This document shows positions 19,803 through 29,176 of a stretch of DNA of 64,000 nucleotides, one piece after another (the first letter of the stretch is position 1; every line of letters begins with the position of its first letter). The notes under the pieces were generated by a model. That model was not told the origin of the DNA. It searched no databases and saw only the letters and a list, made by a program, of their open reading frames with translations. Source of the DNA: Streptomyces sp. DH5. GTDB lineage: Bacteria; Actinomycetota; Actinomycetes; Streptomycetales; Streptomycetaceae. The translations under genes were made by a program, and so were the position numbers. Location: contig NZ_JAHWGP010000013.1 in NCBI RefSeq assembly GCF_020873915.1, positions 106,561 to 170,560 of the forward strand, written 5' to 3'.

Positions 19803-20240
19803 ATGGCCACCGTCGAACTCCGCTTCAGCGCGCTGCCCGAGCACGTCAGGACCGCCCGCCTCGTGGCGGCGGCGGTGGCGCGCAGGGCCGGAGTGGACGA
19901 GGCCGTCCTCGACGAGGTCCGGCTCGCCGTCGGCGAAGCCTGCTCCCGGGCCGTGGGACTGCATCAGCACGGGGACATCTCGGCACCTGTGAAGGTGTTG
20001 CTGATCGAGGAGGAGAAGCAGTTCTCCATCGAGGTCGGCGACGAGGCGCCCCACGCGGTCCCCGGCGGGCGCCCGCCCGGCGACGGGCCGGGCGGCGCGG
20101 GCGTGGAGACCGAGGAGGACGAGATGGGCCTCGCGGTCATCAGCGGCCTCGTCGACGACGTCGAGGTCAGCGCCGGGGAGCACGGCGGCTCGATCCGCAT
20201 GCGGTGGCCCACCGCGCCGCCGGGCGTCCTCCTCGCCTGA
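19803..20240 (+). CDS. RsbW-like anti-sigma factor/serine kinase next to BldG
   Basis: A 145-residue GHKL ATPase-fold protein. The N box is LDEVRLAVGEACSRAVGLH, and a later segment (FSIEVGDEAP ... DEMGLAVISGLVDDV) supplies the G1/G2 region. Such proteins bind a sigma factor or phosphorylate an anti-anti-sigma factor; the adjacent bldG makes BldG the obvious partner. The G1 box is short of glycines, so ATP binding may be reduced. ATG 19803 follows GAGGGGGATGC. The two genes are co-directional, 109 bases apart, with a terminator after this one. Confidence 0.88.
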   Translation: MATVELRFSALPEHVRTARLVAAAVARRAGVDEAVLDEVRLAVGEACSRAVGLHQHGDISAPVKVLLIEEEKQFSIEVGDEAPHAVPGGRPPGDGPGGAGVETEEDEMGLAVISGLVDDVEVSAGEHGGSIRMRWPTAPPGVLLA

Positions 20241-20560
20241 CCCGTTTCACCCGGACGGCGACTGCTTTTCCCGAAGGGCCCCCTCGTGGGGCCCTTCGGC
20301 ATGTGCGGGTGCCGCCGGCCGTGCTTACAGTGGTCACGAGCATTGACCGCGTGAATTCCTTCACGATCGATCCATGCTCCGGAGACGCGATCAATTGAAT
20401 GCTTCAAAGGCATTACCGACTTCGGGTCGCTGGCCGCCCGTCGATCAATGGAGGAGTGCGTGCAGGCCATTTCACATTCCGCGCACTCTGTTTTGATCAG
20501 CATTCGGTACCTACAATCCCGTCCACATCTTGAGCTCAGCCCAAGCGTCAAGGAGGACGA
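20241..20560. other. Intergenic region between the bldG partner and hppA
   Basis: 320 bases containing the terminator at 20271-20299 and then a comparatively AT-rich stretch. A TACAAT hexamer at 20512-20517 resembles a -10 element, but no convincing -35 is found at the right distance (a TTGATC lies only 13 bases upstream). AAGGAGGACGA precedes hppA. No gene is supported. Confidence 0.55.
20271..20299 (+). terminator. Hairpin terminator of the bldG operon
   Basis: Perfect 12-bp stem (20271-20282 with 20288-20299) around a five-base loop, 31 bases after the stop of the RsbW-like gene. Confidence 0.8.
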
Positions 20561-22966
20561 ATGGCGGGGCTTTCCATCTCACTCGAGTCGGGCCGACCCA
20601 CATCCCTCGCGGCCGCCGTACTGACCGACGACAACCGCCTGCTCGTGGTGTCCATCGGGGTCGTCGCGCTGGCGGCGCTCGTGGTCGCGGCAGCCCTGGT
20701 GCGCCAGGTACTCGCGGCCGGTGAGGGCACCGACAGCATGAAGAAGATCGCCGCGGCGGTCCAGGAGGGCGCGAACGCCTATCTGGCCCGGCAACTGCGC
20801 ACGCTCGGCGTATTCGCCGTGATCGTGTTCTTCCTCCTCATGCTGCTGCCCGCGGACGACTGGAATCAGCGTGCCGGTCGGTCGGTGTTCTTCTTGATCG
20901 GAGCGGCGTTCTCGGCGGCCACCGGTTATATCGGTATGTGGCTCGCCGTACGCACCAATGTCAGGGTCGCGGCGGCGGCCCGGGAGGCGACTCCGGCCGA
21001 GGGCGAGCCGGAAAAGGATCTCACCGCCGTCTCGCACAAAGCGATGAAGATCGCTTTTCGTACGGGCGGGGTCGTCGGCATGTTCACCGTGGGCCTCGGC
21101 CTGCTCGGTGCCTCCTGCGTGGTCCTGGTGTACGCGGCCGACGCGCCGAAGGTGCTCGAGGGGTTCGGCCTGGGCGCCGCACTGATCGCGATGTTCATGC
21201 GGGTCGGCGGCGGCATCTTCACCAAGGCCGCCGACGTCGGTGCCGACCTGGTCGGCAAGGTCGAACAGGGCATCCCGGAGGACGATCCGCGCAACGCCGC
21301 GACCATCGCCGACAACGTGGGCGACAACGTCGGTGACTGCGCGGGCATGGCCGCCGACCTCTTCGAGTCGTACGCCGTCACCCTGGTGGCCGCGCTCATC
21401 CTCGGCTCGGCGGCGTTCGGCGACGCGGGGCTCGCGTTCCCGCTCCTCGTCCCCGCCATCGGCGTCCTCACCGCCATGATCGGAATCTTCGCCGTGGCAC
21501 CCAGGCGTGCCGACCGCAGCGGCATGAGCGCGATCAACCGCGGGTTCTTCATCTCCGCGGTGATCTCGCTGGTCCTGGTCGCGATCGCCGTGTTCGCCTA
21601 CCTGCCGTCCTCGTACGCCGGCCTCGACGGGGTCACCGACGAGGCGATTCTGAGCAAGGGCGGCGACCCGCGGATCCTCGCCCTCGTCGCGGTGGGCATC
21701 GGCATCGTGCTCGCCGCCCTGATCCAGCAGCTCACCGGCTACTTCACCGAGACCACCCGGCGTCCCGTGCGGGACATCGGCAAGACCTCGCTCACCGGCC
21801 CGGCCACCGTCATCCTGTCCGGCATCTCCATCGGACTGGAGTCCGCCGTCTACACCGCCCTGCTGATCGGACTCGGTGTGTACGGGGCGTTCCTGCTCGG
21901 CGGTACGTCGATCATGCTGGCGCTGTTCGCGGTGGCGCTGGCCGGCACCGGACTGCTCACCACGGTCGGTGTGATCGTCGCCATGGACACCTTCGGCCCG
22001 GTCTCCGACAACGCGCAGGGCATCGCCGAGATGTCCGGCGACGTCGTGGGCGCCGGCGCCCAGGTGCTCACCGACCTGGACGCGGTCGGCAACACCACCA
22101 AGGCCATCACCAAGGGCATCGCCATCGCCACGGCCGTACTGGCGGCGGCGGCGCTGTTCGGCTCGTACCGGGACGCCATCACGACCGGTGCGAGAGACGT
22201 GGGCGAACGGCTCAGCGGTGAGGGCGCGCCCATGAGCCTGATGATGGACATCTCCCAGCCCAACAACCTCGTGGGTCTGATCGCGGGCGCCGCGGTCGTC
22301 TTCCTCTTCTCGGGACTGGCGATCAACGCGGTGTCGCGGTCGGCGGGTTCGGTGGTCTACGAGGTGCGGCGGCAGTTCCGCGAGAAGCCCGGGATCATGG
22401 ACTACAGCGAGAAACCGGAGTACGGCAAGGTCGTCGACATCTGCACCAGGGATGCCCTGCGCGAACTCGCCACGCCCGGTCTGCTGGCCGTGATGGCGCC
22501 CATCTTCATCGGGTTCACGCTCGGCGTCGGCCCTCTGGGCGCCTTCCTCGCGGGCGCGATCGGCGCGGGCACGCTGATGGCGGTGTTCCTCGCCAACTCC
22601 GGTGGCGCCTGGGACAACGCCAAGAAACTCGTCGAGGACGGCCATCACGGAGGCAAGGGCAGCGAGGCCCACGCCGCCACCGTCATCGGCGACACCGTCG
22701 GCGACCCGTTCAAGGACACCGCGGGGCCCGCGATCAACCCCCTGCTGAAGGTGATGAACCTGGTGGCGCTGCTCATCGCGCCCGCGGTCATCAAGTTCTC
22801 CTACGGCGCCGACGAAAGCGTCGGGACGAGGGTGCTCGTCGCGGTCCTCTCGCTGCTGGTGATCGTCGGCGCGGTGTACATGTCGAAGCGGCGCGGCATC
22901 GTGGTGGACGACGACAGCGACCCCGAACCGGAATCCAAGTCTCCGGATCCTGCGGTGGTTTCCTAG
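20561..22966 (+). CDS. hppA: Membrane-bound proton-pumping pyrophosphatase
   Basis: An 801-residue multi-span pump that hydrolyses pyrophosphate and moves H+ across the membrane, recovering energy from biosynthetic PPi. Catalytic signatures are GIFTKAADVGADLVGKVEQGIPEDDPRN, IADNVGDNVGDCAGMAADLFESY and the C-terminal SGGAWDNAKK...GDTVGDPFKDTAGP, all rich in Mg-PPi-binding aspartates. The motif GNTTKAITKG has Lys where K+-dependent enzymes have Ala, marking the K+-independent subclass. ATG 20561 has an excellent ribosome binding site, AAGGAGG. A hairpin follows. Confidence 0.97.
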   Translation: MAGLSISLESGRPTSLAAAVLTDDNRLLVVSIGVVALAALVVAAALVRQVLAAGEGTDSMKKIAAAVQEGANAYLARQLRTLGVFAVIVFFLLMLLPADDWNQRAGRSVFFLIGAAFSAATGYIGMWLAVRTNVRVAAAAREATPAEGEPEKDLTAVSHKAMKIAFRTGGVVGMFTVGLGLLGASCVVLVYAADAPKVLEGFGLGAALIAMFMRVGGGIFTKAADVGADLVGKVEQGIPEDDPRNAATIADNVGDNVGDCAGMAADLFESYAVTLVAALILGSAAFGDAGLAFPLLVPAIGVLTAMIGIFAVAPRRADRSGMSAINRGFFISAVISLVLVAIAVFAYLPSSYAGLDGVTDEAILSKGGDPRILALVAVGIGIVLAALIQQLTGYFTETTRRPVRDIGKTSLTGPATVILSGISIGLESAVYTALLIGLGVYGAFLLGGTSIMLALFAVALAGTGLLTTVGVIVAMDTFGPVSDNAQGIAEMSGDVVGAGAQVLTDLDAVGNTTKAITKGIAIATAVLAAAALFGSYRDAITTGARDVGERLSGEGAPMSLMMDISQPNNLVGLIAGAAVVFLFSGLAINAVSRSAGSVVYEVRRQFREKPGIMDYSEKPEYGKVVDICTRDALRELATPGLLAVMAPIFIGFTLGVGPLGAFLAGAIGAGTLMAVFLANSGGAWDNAKKLVEDGHHGGKGSEAHAATVIGDTVGDPFKDTAGPAINPLLKVMNLVALLIAPAVIKFSYGADESVGTRVLVAVLSLLVIVGAVYMSKRRGIVVDDDSDPEPESKSPDPAVVS

Positions 22967-22991
22967 CGGCGGGCAGCACACACCGGGTCAA

Positions 22992-23035
22992 GGTGGGGGC
23001 GGACGGCACGTTCTGACGTGCCGTCCGCCCCCACC
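22992..23035 (+). terminator. Strong terminator after hppA
   Basis: Perfect 19-bp inverted repeat (22992-23010 and 23017-23035) with a six-base loop, 25 bases after the hppA stop. Confidence 0.85.
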
Positions 23036-23176
23036 TCGGCTTTCGTCCGTCGCCGTGAGCCTTCTCTCTCTTGGTGCAAATGGCTTCAAAAGTGTCTTGG
23101 CGGACGTTCGGCGGGTGGGTGTAGTCCATCTGGCGTGTATGTTCCGGGGCCGAGAGCCATGGAAGGGACCAATCCG

Positions 23177-23749
23177 GTGAACAAGAAGCTCGCGGCCGCA
23201 CTGTCCGGCGGTGCGGTACTGGTACTGGCGCTGACGGGATGCGGCGGCGACGACGGCAACGAGAAGCTCGACGCCTGGGCGAAGGAGGTCTGCGACTCGG
23301 TGCAGCCGCAGGCCGCGAAGATCCGGTCGGCCAACGCCGCGATCCAGAAGGAGACCTCCGACAACAGCACGCCGGAAGAGGTCCAGAAGGCCGACTCCAA
23401 GGCCTTCCAGGACATGTCCGACGCCTACAAGGCGATCGGCGCCGCCGTGAACAAGGCCGGCCCGCCGGACGTCGAGAACGGCGAGAAGAAGCAGACCGAC
23501 GCGGTCAAGGAACTCAACGGCATCTCCACCTCCTACGCCACGCTGAAGAAGCAGGTCGACGGCCTCGATACGGAGGACCAGGCGGAGTTCGCGGACGGTC
23601 TGAAGGACATCGCCGCCGAGCTGGACAAGCTGAGCAAGAGCGGCAACGAGGCCCTCAGCGCGCTGGAGGAGGGCGAGGTGGGTGAGGCGATGTCCCGCCA
23701 GCCCAGCTGCCGGACGGCCACCGAGTCGGCCGGGGCCACCGAGAGCTGA
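23177..23749 (+). CDS. Small secreted lipoprotein, function unknown
   Basis: A 190-residue lipoprotein. GTG 23177 is preceded by GGAAGGG and directly begins the signal MNKKLAAALSGGAVLVLALTGCGG with lipobox LTGC. An in-frame ATG at 23159 would add six residues. The mature protein is Lys/Asp/Glu-rich and mostly helical, with heptad-like spacing (about 60-170) suggesting a helical bundle. Two cysteines (EVCDSV and QPSCRT) could pair. No enzymatic motif is visible. It sits between hppA and a methyltransferase without clear functional link. Confidence 0.82.
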   Translation: MNKKLAAALSGGAVLVLALTGCGGDDGNEKLDAWAKEVCDSVQPQAAKIRSANAAIQKETSDNSTPEEVQKADSKAFQDMSDAYKAIGAAVNKAGPPDVENGEKKQTDAVKELNGISTSYATLKKQVDGLDTEDQAEFADGLKDIAAELDKLSKSGNEALSALEEGEVGEAMSRQPSCRTATESAGATES

Positions 23750-23810
23750 CGCGACGACAGCGCGTGGCGGCGGGGAGGGCGGGGCGCGCCGGGCGGGCGT
23801 GGCGTCCACA

Positions 23811-25340
23811 ATGGAGGACGTGAGTGACGCCAGTTTGCCGCCCCTGCCCTCGTCCGACCGTCCCGAAGCCGCCACGCGGCTGAGGGACGCGCTGCTCGGA
23901 GCCTCCTTCACCGCCGACGGACTGCTCGAACTGCTCGGCGCTCCCGCGTACGCGGCGCTGGCGCGCAGCGAGACCGTGCCCGCCCTCCGGGCCACCCGCG
24001 GGGACACCCCGCTGGAGACGCTCGTACGCCTGTTCCTGTTGCGGCAGCCGGTGCCGCGTGCCCGCGTGGCCGGCGTCCTGCCCGTCGACGTCTGCCTGGA
24101 GGGCGGATGGCTGACGCGGGCCGGCGCGGACGCGCTCGCCGCGACCGTGGACGTACGGCCGTACGGAGGGCCGGACGGCGAGGACTGGTTCATCGTGTCC
24201 GACCTCGGGTGCGCGGTCGGTGGCGCCGGAGGGATCGGCAGCCGGGACGAGGGCGTGGTGCTCGGCGTCGGCGGCGCGTCCATGACCCTGGCCGGCCTCA
24301 CCGTCCGTACTCCGGTGACCTCGGCGCTCGACCTCGGCACCGGGTCCGGAATCCAGGCACTGCACGCCGCCCGGCATGCCACACGTGTCACGGCCACCGA
24401 CGTGAACCCGCGCGCCCTGCACATCGCCGCGCTCACCCTGGCCCTCTCCGGGGTCCCCGCCGCCGACCTGCGCGAGGGGTCGCTGTTCACCCCGTTCCGC
24501 GACGACGAGACGTACGACCTGATCGTGTCCAACCCGCCGTTCGTGATCTCGCCGGGGGCGCGGCTCACCTACCGCGACGGCGGGATGGGCGGGGACGATC
24601 TGTGCCGCACGATCGTTCAGGAGGCGGGGGGACGGCTGAACGAGGGCGGGTTCGCGCAGTTCCTCGCCAACTGGCAGCACGTCGAAGGGGAGGACTGGCA
24701 GGACAGACTCAGGTCGTGGGTGCCGCGCGGGTGCGACGCGTGGATCGTGCAGCGCGAGGTGCAGGACATCACCCAGTACGCCGAGCTGTGGCTCCGGGAC
24801 GCGGGCGACCACCGCGGTGACGAGACGGAGTACAGGGCACGGTACGACGCGTGGCTGGACGAGTTCGAGGCGCGCAAGGTGAAGGCGGTCGGCTTCGGCT
24901 GGATCACGCTGCGCAAGTCGGGCGCCGCCGCGGAGTCGGTCATGGTGGAGGAGTGGCCGCACCCGGTGGAGCAGCCGCTCGGCGAGACGGTCCGGGCGCA
25001 CTTCGACCGGCTCGACTACCTGCGGGCGCACGACGACGCGGCGCTGCTCGAGGCGCGCTTCGCGCTGGCCGCCGAGGTCGTGCAGGAGCAGGTCGGACTG
25101 CCCGGCGCGGAGGACCCGGAGCACGTCGTGCTGCGGCAGAACCGCGGGATGCGCCGGGCCACCAGGGTGGACACGATCGGCGCGGGCTTCGCGGGCGTCT
25201 GCGACGGCACCATGACCGCGGGCCGGATCCTGGACGCCATCGCCCAGCTCCTGGGTGAGGACCCGGTGCTGCTGCGCGACCGTACGCCGGCTCAGATCCG
25301 GCTGCTGGTGGAGCAGGGATTCCTGGAACCCGCCGGCTGA
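23811..25340 (+). CDS. Class I SAM-dependent methyltransferase (HemK/RlmG-like core)
   Basis: A 509-residue protein. The central domain has the SAM-binding ALDLGTGSGIQALHAA (about 175) and the NPPF tetrapeptide in DLIVSNPPFVIS (about 235), the signature of N-methyltransferases acting on nucleic acid bases or glutamine side chains. N-terminal (1-140) and C-terminal (about 330-509) regions are less recognisable; the latter ends in a winged-helix-like segment. The substrate is unknown. The ATG at 23811 and a GTG at 23820 (VSDASLPP) are both possible; GGAGG lies only two bases before the GTG, too close for ideal use, so a leaderless ATG is preferred weakly. Confidence 0.85.
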   Translation: MEDVSDASLPPLPSSDRPEAATRLRDALLGASFTADGLLELLGAPAYAALARSETVPALRATRGDTPLETLVRLFLLRQPVPRARVAGVLPVDVCLEGGWLTRAGADALAATVDVRPYGGPDGEDWFIVSDLGCAVGGAGGIGSRDEGVVLGVGGASMTLAGLTVRTPVTSALDLGTGSGIQALHAARHATRVTATDVNPRALHIAALTLALSGVPAADLREGSLFTPFRDDETYDLIVSNPPFVISPGARLTYRDGGMGGDDLCRTIVQEAGGRLNEGGFAQFLANWQHVEGEDWQDRLRSWVPRGCDAWIVQREVQDITQYAELWLRDAGDHRGDETEYRARYDAWLDEFEARKVKAVGFGWITLRKSGAAAESVMVEEWPHPVEQPLGETVRAHFDRLDYLRAHDDAALLEARFALAAEVVQEQVGLPGAEDPEHVVLRQNRGMRRATRVDTIGAGFAGVCDGTMTAGRILDAIAQLLGEDPVLLRDRTPAQIRLLVEQGFLEPAG

Positions 25341-25718
25341 GACGGCGGAGACCTCGGAGACGGTTGAGACGGCTGAGACGGTGGGAGGGAAGACCGGCGA
25401 CCCGTGGGGCGCGTCGCGGTCGTGTCCCGGGACACCGTCCGTCGTCGGTCCGCATGGTGTGCCGGAACCGCTGCGGCGGCCTCCTCGCGCCGATTCCGGC
25501 GGCCTCCTCGCGCCGATTCCGGCGCTTCCCCGCGCCGATCCCGGTCCACCTCCGCACCGGTTCCGGCGCTCCCCCGCGCCGATTCCGGCCGACTCGCGGA
25601 CCCTGTGGCCCCCGCGTTCACCTCCGGTTCGCCCACGCGCCGTCCGGGCGTGGCAGCGTCACGCAGGGGCCGCTGCCGACGGACGGCACAGCGGACGGAC
25701 AGAAGGGCTCGGGCGTCG
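25341..25718. other. Repeat-rich intergenic region
   Basis: 378 bases. It begins with several short GAGACGG-type repeats (25,341-25,385), followed by the tandem 23-bp repeats at 25475-25588. Frames crossing it encode only low-complexity peptides. No gene is supported. Confidence 0.55.
25475..25588. repeat. Tandem array of about five 21-23 bp units
   Basis: Two exact 23-bp copies (25475-25497 and 25498-25520) are followed by three decaying copies sharing the core CGCGCCGATTCCGG. It lies in non-coding DNA downstream of the methyltransferase gene. Confidence 0.75.
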
Positions 25719-25916
25719 ATGGAGAGCGGACCGGCGATCTTCGCGGGGATGGTGTTCTGCCTGTTCGGGGCCGCGTTGCTGGCCTGGACCGTGACCCGCG
25801 CCCGGCAGCACCGCCCGGTCGCCCAGGGTGTGAGCCCGGTCGCATCGGTCACCGTCGCAGGGCTCATCGCGGTGGTCGCCCTGGCTCTCGGCGCATGGTG
25901 CTTCACCCGCCTGTGA
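25719..25916 (+). CDS. Small two-helix membrane protein
   Basis: A 65-residue protein with two hydrophobic helices, IFAGMVFCLFGAALLAWTV and SVTVAGLIAVVALALGAWCF, joined by a short basic loop. No function can be assigned. The frame has normal Streptomyces third-position bias, and its position just upstream of topA is, from memory, conserved in the genus. Confidence 0.65.
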   Translation: MESGPAIFAGMVFCLFGAALLAWTVTRARQHRPVAQGVSPVASVTVAGLIAVVALALGAWCFTRL

Positions 25917-26161
25917 GGGGCGCGGCTCCTGCCCGCCTCCCGATAAGCGGCGGCTTGCACTCCGCATAAGGGCAGGCGCAGTCTGGACACTCCGGGCGGC
26001 AGGAACGGTGGTAGTCGGGTTACCGTTCGAGTGGCCGTTGCGGGCTTTTCCCGTTTGACACGGGGGCGGGATGTACCGTCACACTCCGCAGCGTCACCAT
26101 GACCCGACCCCGGGAAGACCGCCTGGGGAGTCCCCAGTGTCGACCGGAGAGAAGAGCGAAG

Positions 26162-29041
26162 TTGTCCCCGACCAGCGAGACCGCGAACGGCGGGCGCCGA
26201 CTCGTCATTGTCGAGTCGCCTGCCAAGGCGAAGACGATCAAGGGCTATCTCGGCCCTGGCTACGTCGTCGAGGCGAGCGTCGGGCACATTCGCGACCTTC
26301 CCAACGGCGCCGCGGAGGTACCGGAGAAGTACACCGGCGAAGTCCGTCGCCTCGGTGTGGACGTCGACCACGACTTCCAGCCGATCTATGTGGTCAACGC
26401 GGACAAGCGGGCCCAGGTCAAGAAGCTCAAGGACCTGCTGAAGGAGTCCGACGAGCTCTTCCTCGCCACCGATGAGGACCGCGAGGGCGAGGCCATCGCG
26501 TGGCACCTGCAGGAAGTGCTCAAGCCGAAGATCCCCGTCAAGCGGATGGTGTTCCACGAGATCACCAAGGACGCGATCCGCGAGGCCGTGGCGAACCCGC
26601 GCCAGCTCAACCAGAAGCTGGTCGACGCCCAGGAGACCCGACGCATCCTCGACCGTCTCTACGGTTACGAGGTCTCGCCGGTCCTGTGGAAGAAGGTCAT
26701 GCCCCGGCTGTCCGCCGGTCGTGTCCAGTCCGTCGCCACCCGGCTCGTGGTGGAGCGGGAACGCGAGCGCATGGCTTTCCGCTCGGCCGAGTACTGGGAC
26801 CTGACGGGCACCTTCTCCCCCACCTCCGACTTCGCTCCGGCGGGGGGGCCCCCATCCGGCCGCGCGGGAGACGCGTCGGACCCGTCGTCGCTGGTCGCCC
26901 GTCTGCAGACCGTCGACGGGCGGCGGGTCGCGCAGGGTCGCGACTTCGACTCCCTGGGACAGCTGAAGAGCGCGAGCACCCTCCACCTCGACGAGGCGAA
27001 CGCCCGCGCGCTCGCCGCCGCCCTGGAGAACACGCGGTTCGCCGTGCGTTCCGTCGAGTCCAAGCCGTACCGCCGCTCGCCGTACGCCCCGTTCCGTACG
27101 ACGACGCTGCAGCAGGAGGCGAGCCGCAAGCTCGGCTTCGGCGCGAAGGCCACCATGCAGGTCGCGCAGAAGCTGTACGAGAACGGCTACATCACCTACA
27201 TGCGTACGGACTCGACGACCCTGAGCGAGACGGCGGTCGCCGCCGCCCGCGCCCAGGTCACGCAGTTGTACGGAGCCGACTACCTGCCCCCGCAGCCGCG
27301 CACCTACGCGGGCAAGGTCAAGAACGCGCAGGAGGCGCACGAGGCGATCCGTCCTTCGGGGGACCGTTTCCGCACGCCCGCCGAGACCGGGCTGACCGGC
27401 GACCAGTTCAAGCTGTACGAGCTGATCTGGAAGCGGACCGTCGCCTCGCAGATGAAGGACGCCACCGGCAACTCCGTCACCGTGAGGATCGGCGGCACGG
27501 CCGCCGACGGACGGGACGTCGAGTTCAGCGCGTCCGGCAAGACGATCACCTTCCACGGCTTCCTGAAGGCGTACGTCGAGGGCGCGGACGACCCGAACGC
27601 CGAGCTCGACGACCGCGAGCGCCGGCTGCCGCAGGTCGCCGAGGGCGACGCCCTGACCGCCGACGAGATCACGGTCGACGGGCACGCCACCAAGCCCCCG
27701 GCCCGCTACACCGAGGCGTCCCTGGTCAAGGAGCTGGAGGAGCGGGAGATCGGCCGCCCGTCGACGTACGCGTCGATCATCGGCACGATCCTCGACCGCG
27801 GCTACGTCTTCAAGAAGGGCACGGCGCTGGTCCCGTCCTTCCTCTCCTTCGCCGTGGTCAACCTGCTGGAGAAGCACTTCGGCCGGCTCGTCGACTACGA
27901 CTTCACCGCGAGGATGGAGGACGACCTCGACCGCATCGCCCGCGGCGAGGCGCGGGCCGTGCCGTGGCTGAAGCGGTTCTACTTCGGCGAGGGCACGGAC
28001 AACGGCGGCGCCGCCGAGGCGGGCAACGGCGACGGGGACCACCTCGGCGGCCTCAAGGAGCTGGTGACCGACCTGGGCGCGATCGACGCGCGCGAGGTGT
28101 CGTCGTTCCCGGTGGGCAGCGGCATCGTGCTGCGGGTCGGGCGCTACGGCCCGTACATCGAGCGCGGCGAGAAGGACACCGAGGAGCACCAGCGCGCCGA
28201 CGTCCCCGACGACCTGGCGCCCGACGAGCTGACGGTCGAGCTCGCCGAGGAACTGCTCGCCAAGCCGAGCGGCGACTTCGAGCTGGGCACCGATCCGGCG
28301 ACCGGGCACGCGATCGTCGCCAAGCACGGCCGCTACGGTCCGTACGTCACGGAGGTCCTCCCCGAGGGCACCCCGAAGACGGGCAAGAACGCGGTCAAGC
28401 CGCGCACCGCGTCCCTCTTCAAGTCGATGTCCCTGGACACGGTGACGCTCGACGACGCGCTCAAGCTGATGTCGCTGCCGCGCGTGGTCGGCGCGGACGC
28501 CGAGGGTCAGGAGATCACCGCGCAGAACGGCCGTTACGGGCCGTACCTGAAGAAGGGCACCGACTCGCGGTCACTGCAGTCCGAGGAGCAGCTCTTCACG
28601 ATCACGCTGGAGGAGGCGCTGGCGATCTACGCCCAGCCCAAGCAGCGTGGCCGGGCGGCGGCCAAGCCTCCGCTGAAGGAGCTGGGCACCGACCCGGTCA
28701 GCGAGAAGCCGGTCGTGGTGAAGGACGGCCGCTTCGGACCGTACGTCACCGACGGGGAGACCAACGCGACGCTGCGCTCGGGCGACAGTGTCGAGGAGAT
28801 CACCCCGGAGCGCGGTTTCGAACTGCTCGCGGAGAAGCGGGCGAAGGGCCCCGCCAAGAAGGCCGCGAAGAAGACCGTGAAGAAGACGGCGGCCAAGAAG
28901 GCGCCGGCGAAGAAGGCGACGGCCGTCAAGAAGACCGCGGCGAAGAAGACCACGACCGCGAAGACGGCTGTGGCGAAGACGGCGGCCGCGAAGAAGACCG
29001 CGGCCAAGAAGGCGACCGCTTCGAACGGGGCGGAGGACTGA
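26162..29041 (+). CDS. topA: DNA topoisomerase I
   Basis: A 959-residue type IA topoisomerase that relaxes negative supercoils. The TOPRIM domain begins RRLVIVESPAKAKTIKGYLG and includes the acidic ATDEDREGEAIAWH. The nucleophilic tyrosine lies in ITYMRTDSTTL (about residue 345). Four C-terminal GR[YF]GPY repeats replace the zinc fingers of other bacteria. The tail (about 895-955) is a Lys/Ala-rich run of KKTAAKK-type repeats, which in actinobacteria helps processivity and DNA binding. Around residues 218-232 the protein has a short insertion coded by a G7C5 palindrome. TTG 26162 (SPTSETANGG) matches recalled homologues. A TTGACA at 26055-26060 may be part of the promoter. Confidence 0.96.
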   Translation: MSPTSETANGGRRLVIVESPAKAKTIKGYLGPGYVVEASVGHIRDLPNGAAEVPEKYTGEVRRLGVDVDHDFQPIYVVNADKRAQVKKLKDLLKESDELFLATDEDREGEAIAWHLQEVLKPKIPVKRMVFHEITKDAIREAVANPRQLNQKLVDAQETRRILDRLYGYEVSPVLWKKVMPRLSAGRVQSVATRLVVERERERMAFRSAEYWDLTGTFSPTSDFAPAGGPPSGRAGDASDPSSLVARLQTVDGRRVAQGRDFDSLGQLKSASTLHLDEANARALAAALENTRFAVRSVESKPYRRSPYAPFRTTTLQQEASRKLGFGAKATMQVAQKLYENGYITYMRTDSTTLSETAVAAARAQVTQLYGADYLPPQPRTYAGKVKNAQEAHEAIRPSGDRFRTPAETGLTGDQFKLYELIWKRTVASQMKDATGNSVTVRIGGTAADGRDVEFSASGKTITFHGFLKAYVEGADDPNAELDDRERRLPQVAEGDALTADEITVDGHATKPPARYTEASLVKELEEREIGRPSTYASIIGTILDRGYVFKKGTALVPSFLSFAVVNLLEKHFGRLVDYDFTARMEDDLDRIARGEARAVPWLKRFYFGEGTDNGGAAEAGNGDGDHLGGLKELVTDLGAIDAREVSSFPVGSGIVLRVGRYGPYIERGEKDTEEHQRADVPDDLAPDELTVELAEELLAKPSGDFELGTDPATGHAIVAKHGRYGPYVTEVLPEGTPKTGKNAVKPRTASLFKSMSLDTVTLDDALKLMSLPRVVGADAEGQEITAQNGRYGPYLKKGTDSRSLQSEEQLFTITLEEALAIYAQPKQRGRAAAKPPLKELGTDPVSEKPVVVKDGRFGPYVTDGETNATLRSGDSVEEITPERGFELLAEKRAKGPAKKAAKKTVKKTAAKKAPAKKATAVKKTAAKKTTTAKTAVAKTAAAKKTAAKKATASNGAED

Positions 29042-29090
29042 CCCCTTCCCGTCGACGCCGGACGCCCTTCGCCCGGCGTTCGGAATGCGA

Positions 29091-29120
29091 ACGCCCCGGC
29101 ACCTCTCAGTGCCGGGGCGT
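29091..29120 (+). terminator. Terminator after topA
   Basis: Perfect 12-bp stem (29091-29102 with 29109-29120), six-base loop, 50 bases after the topA stop and upstream of the tmk start. Confidence 0.8.
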
Positions 29121-29176
29121 GTGCATGTCAGGCGCGTCGCGCCGAGGCTGTCCGCGCGGGCCGATAGGCTGAACGC

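Noticed and set aside
28850-29030. AAGAAG-rich repeats at the end of topA
   Set aside because: They encode the normal Lys/Ala-rich tail of actinobacterial topoisomerase I.
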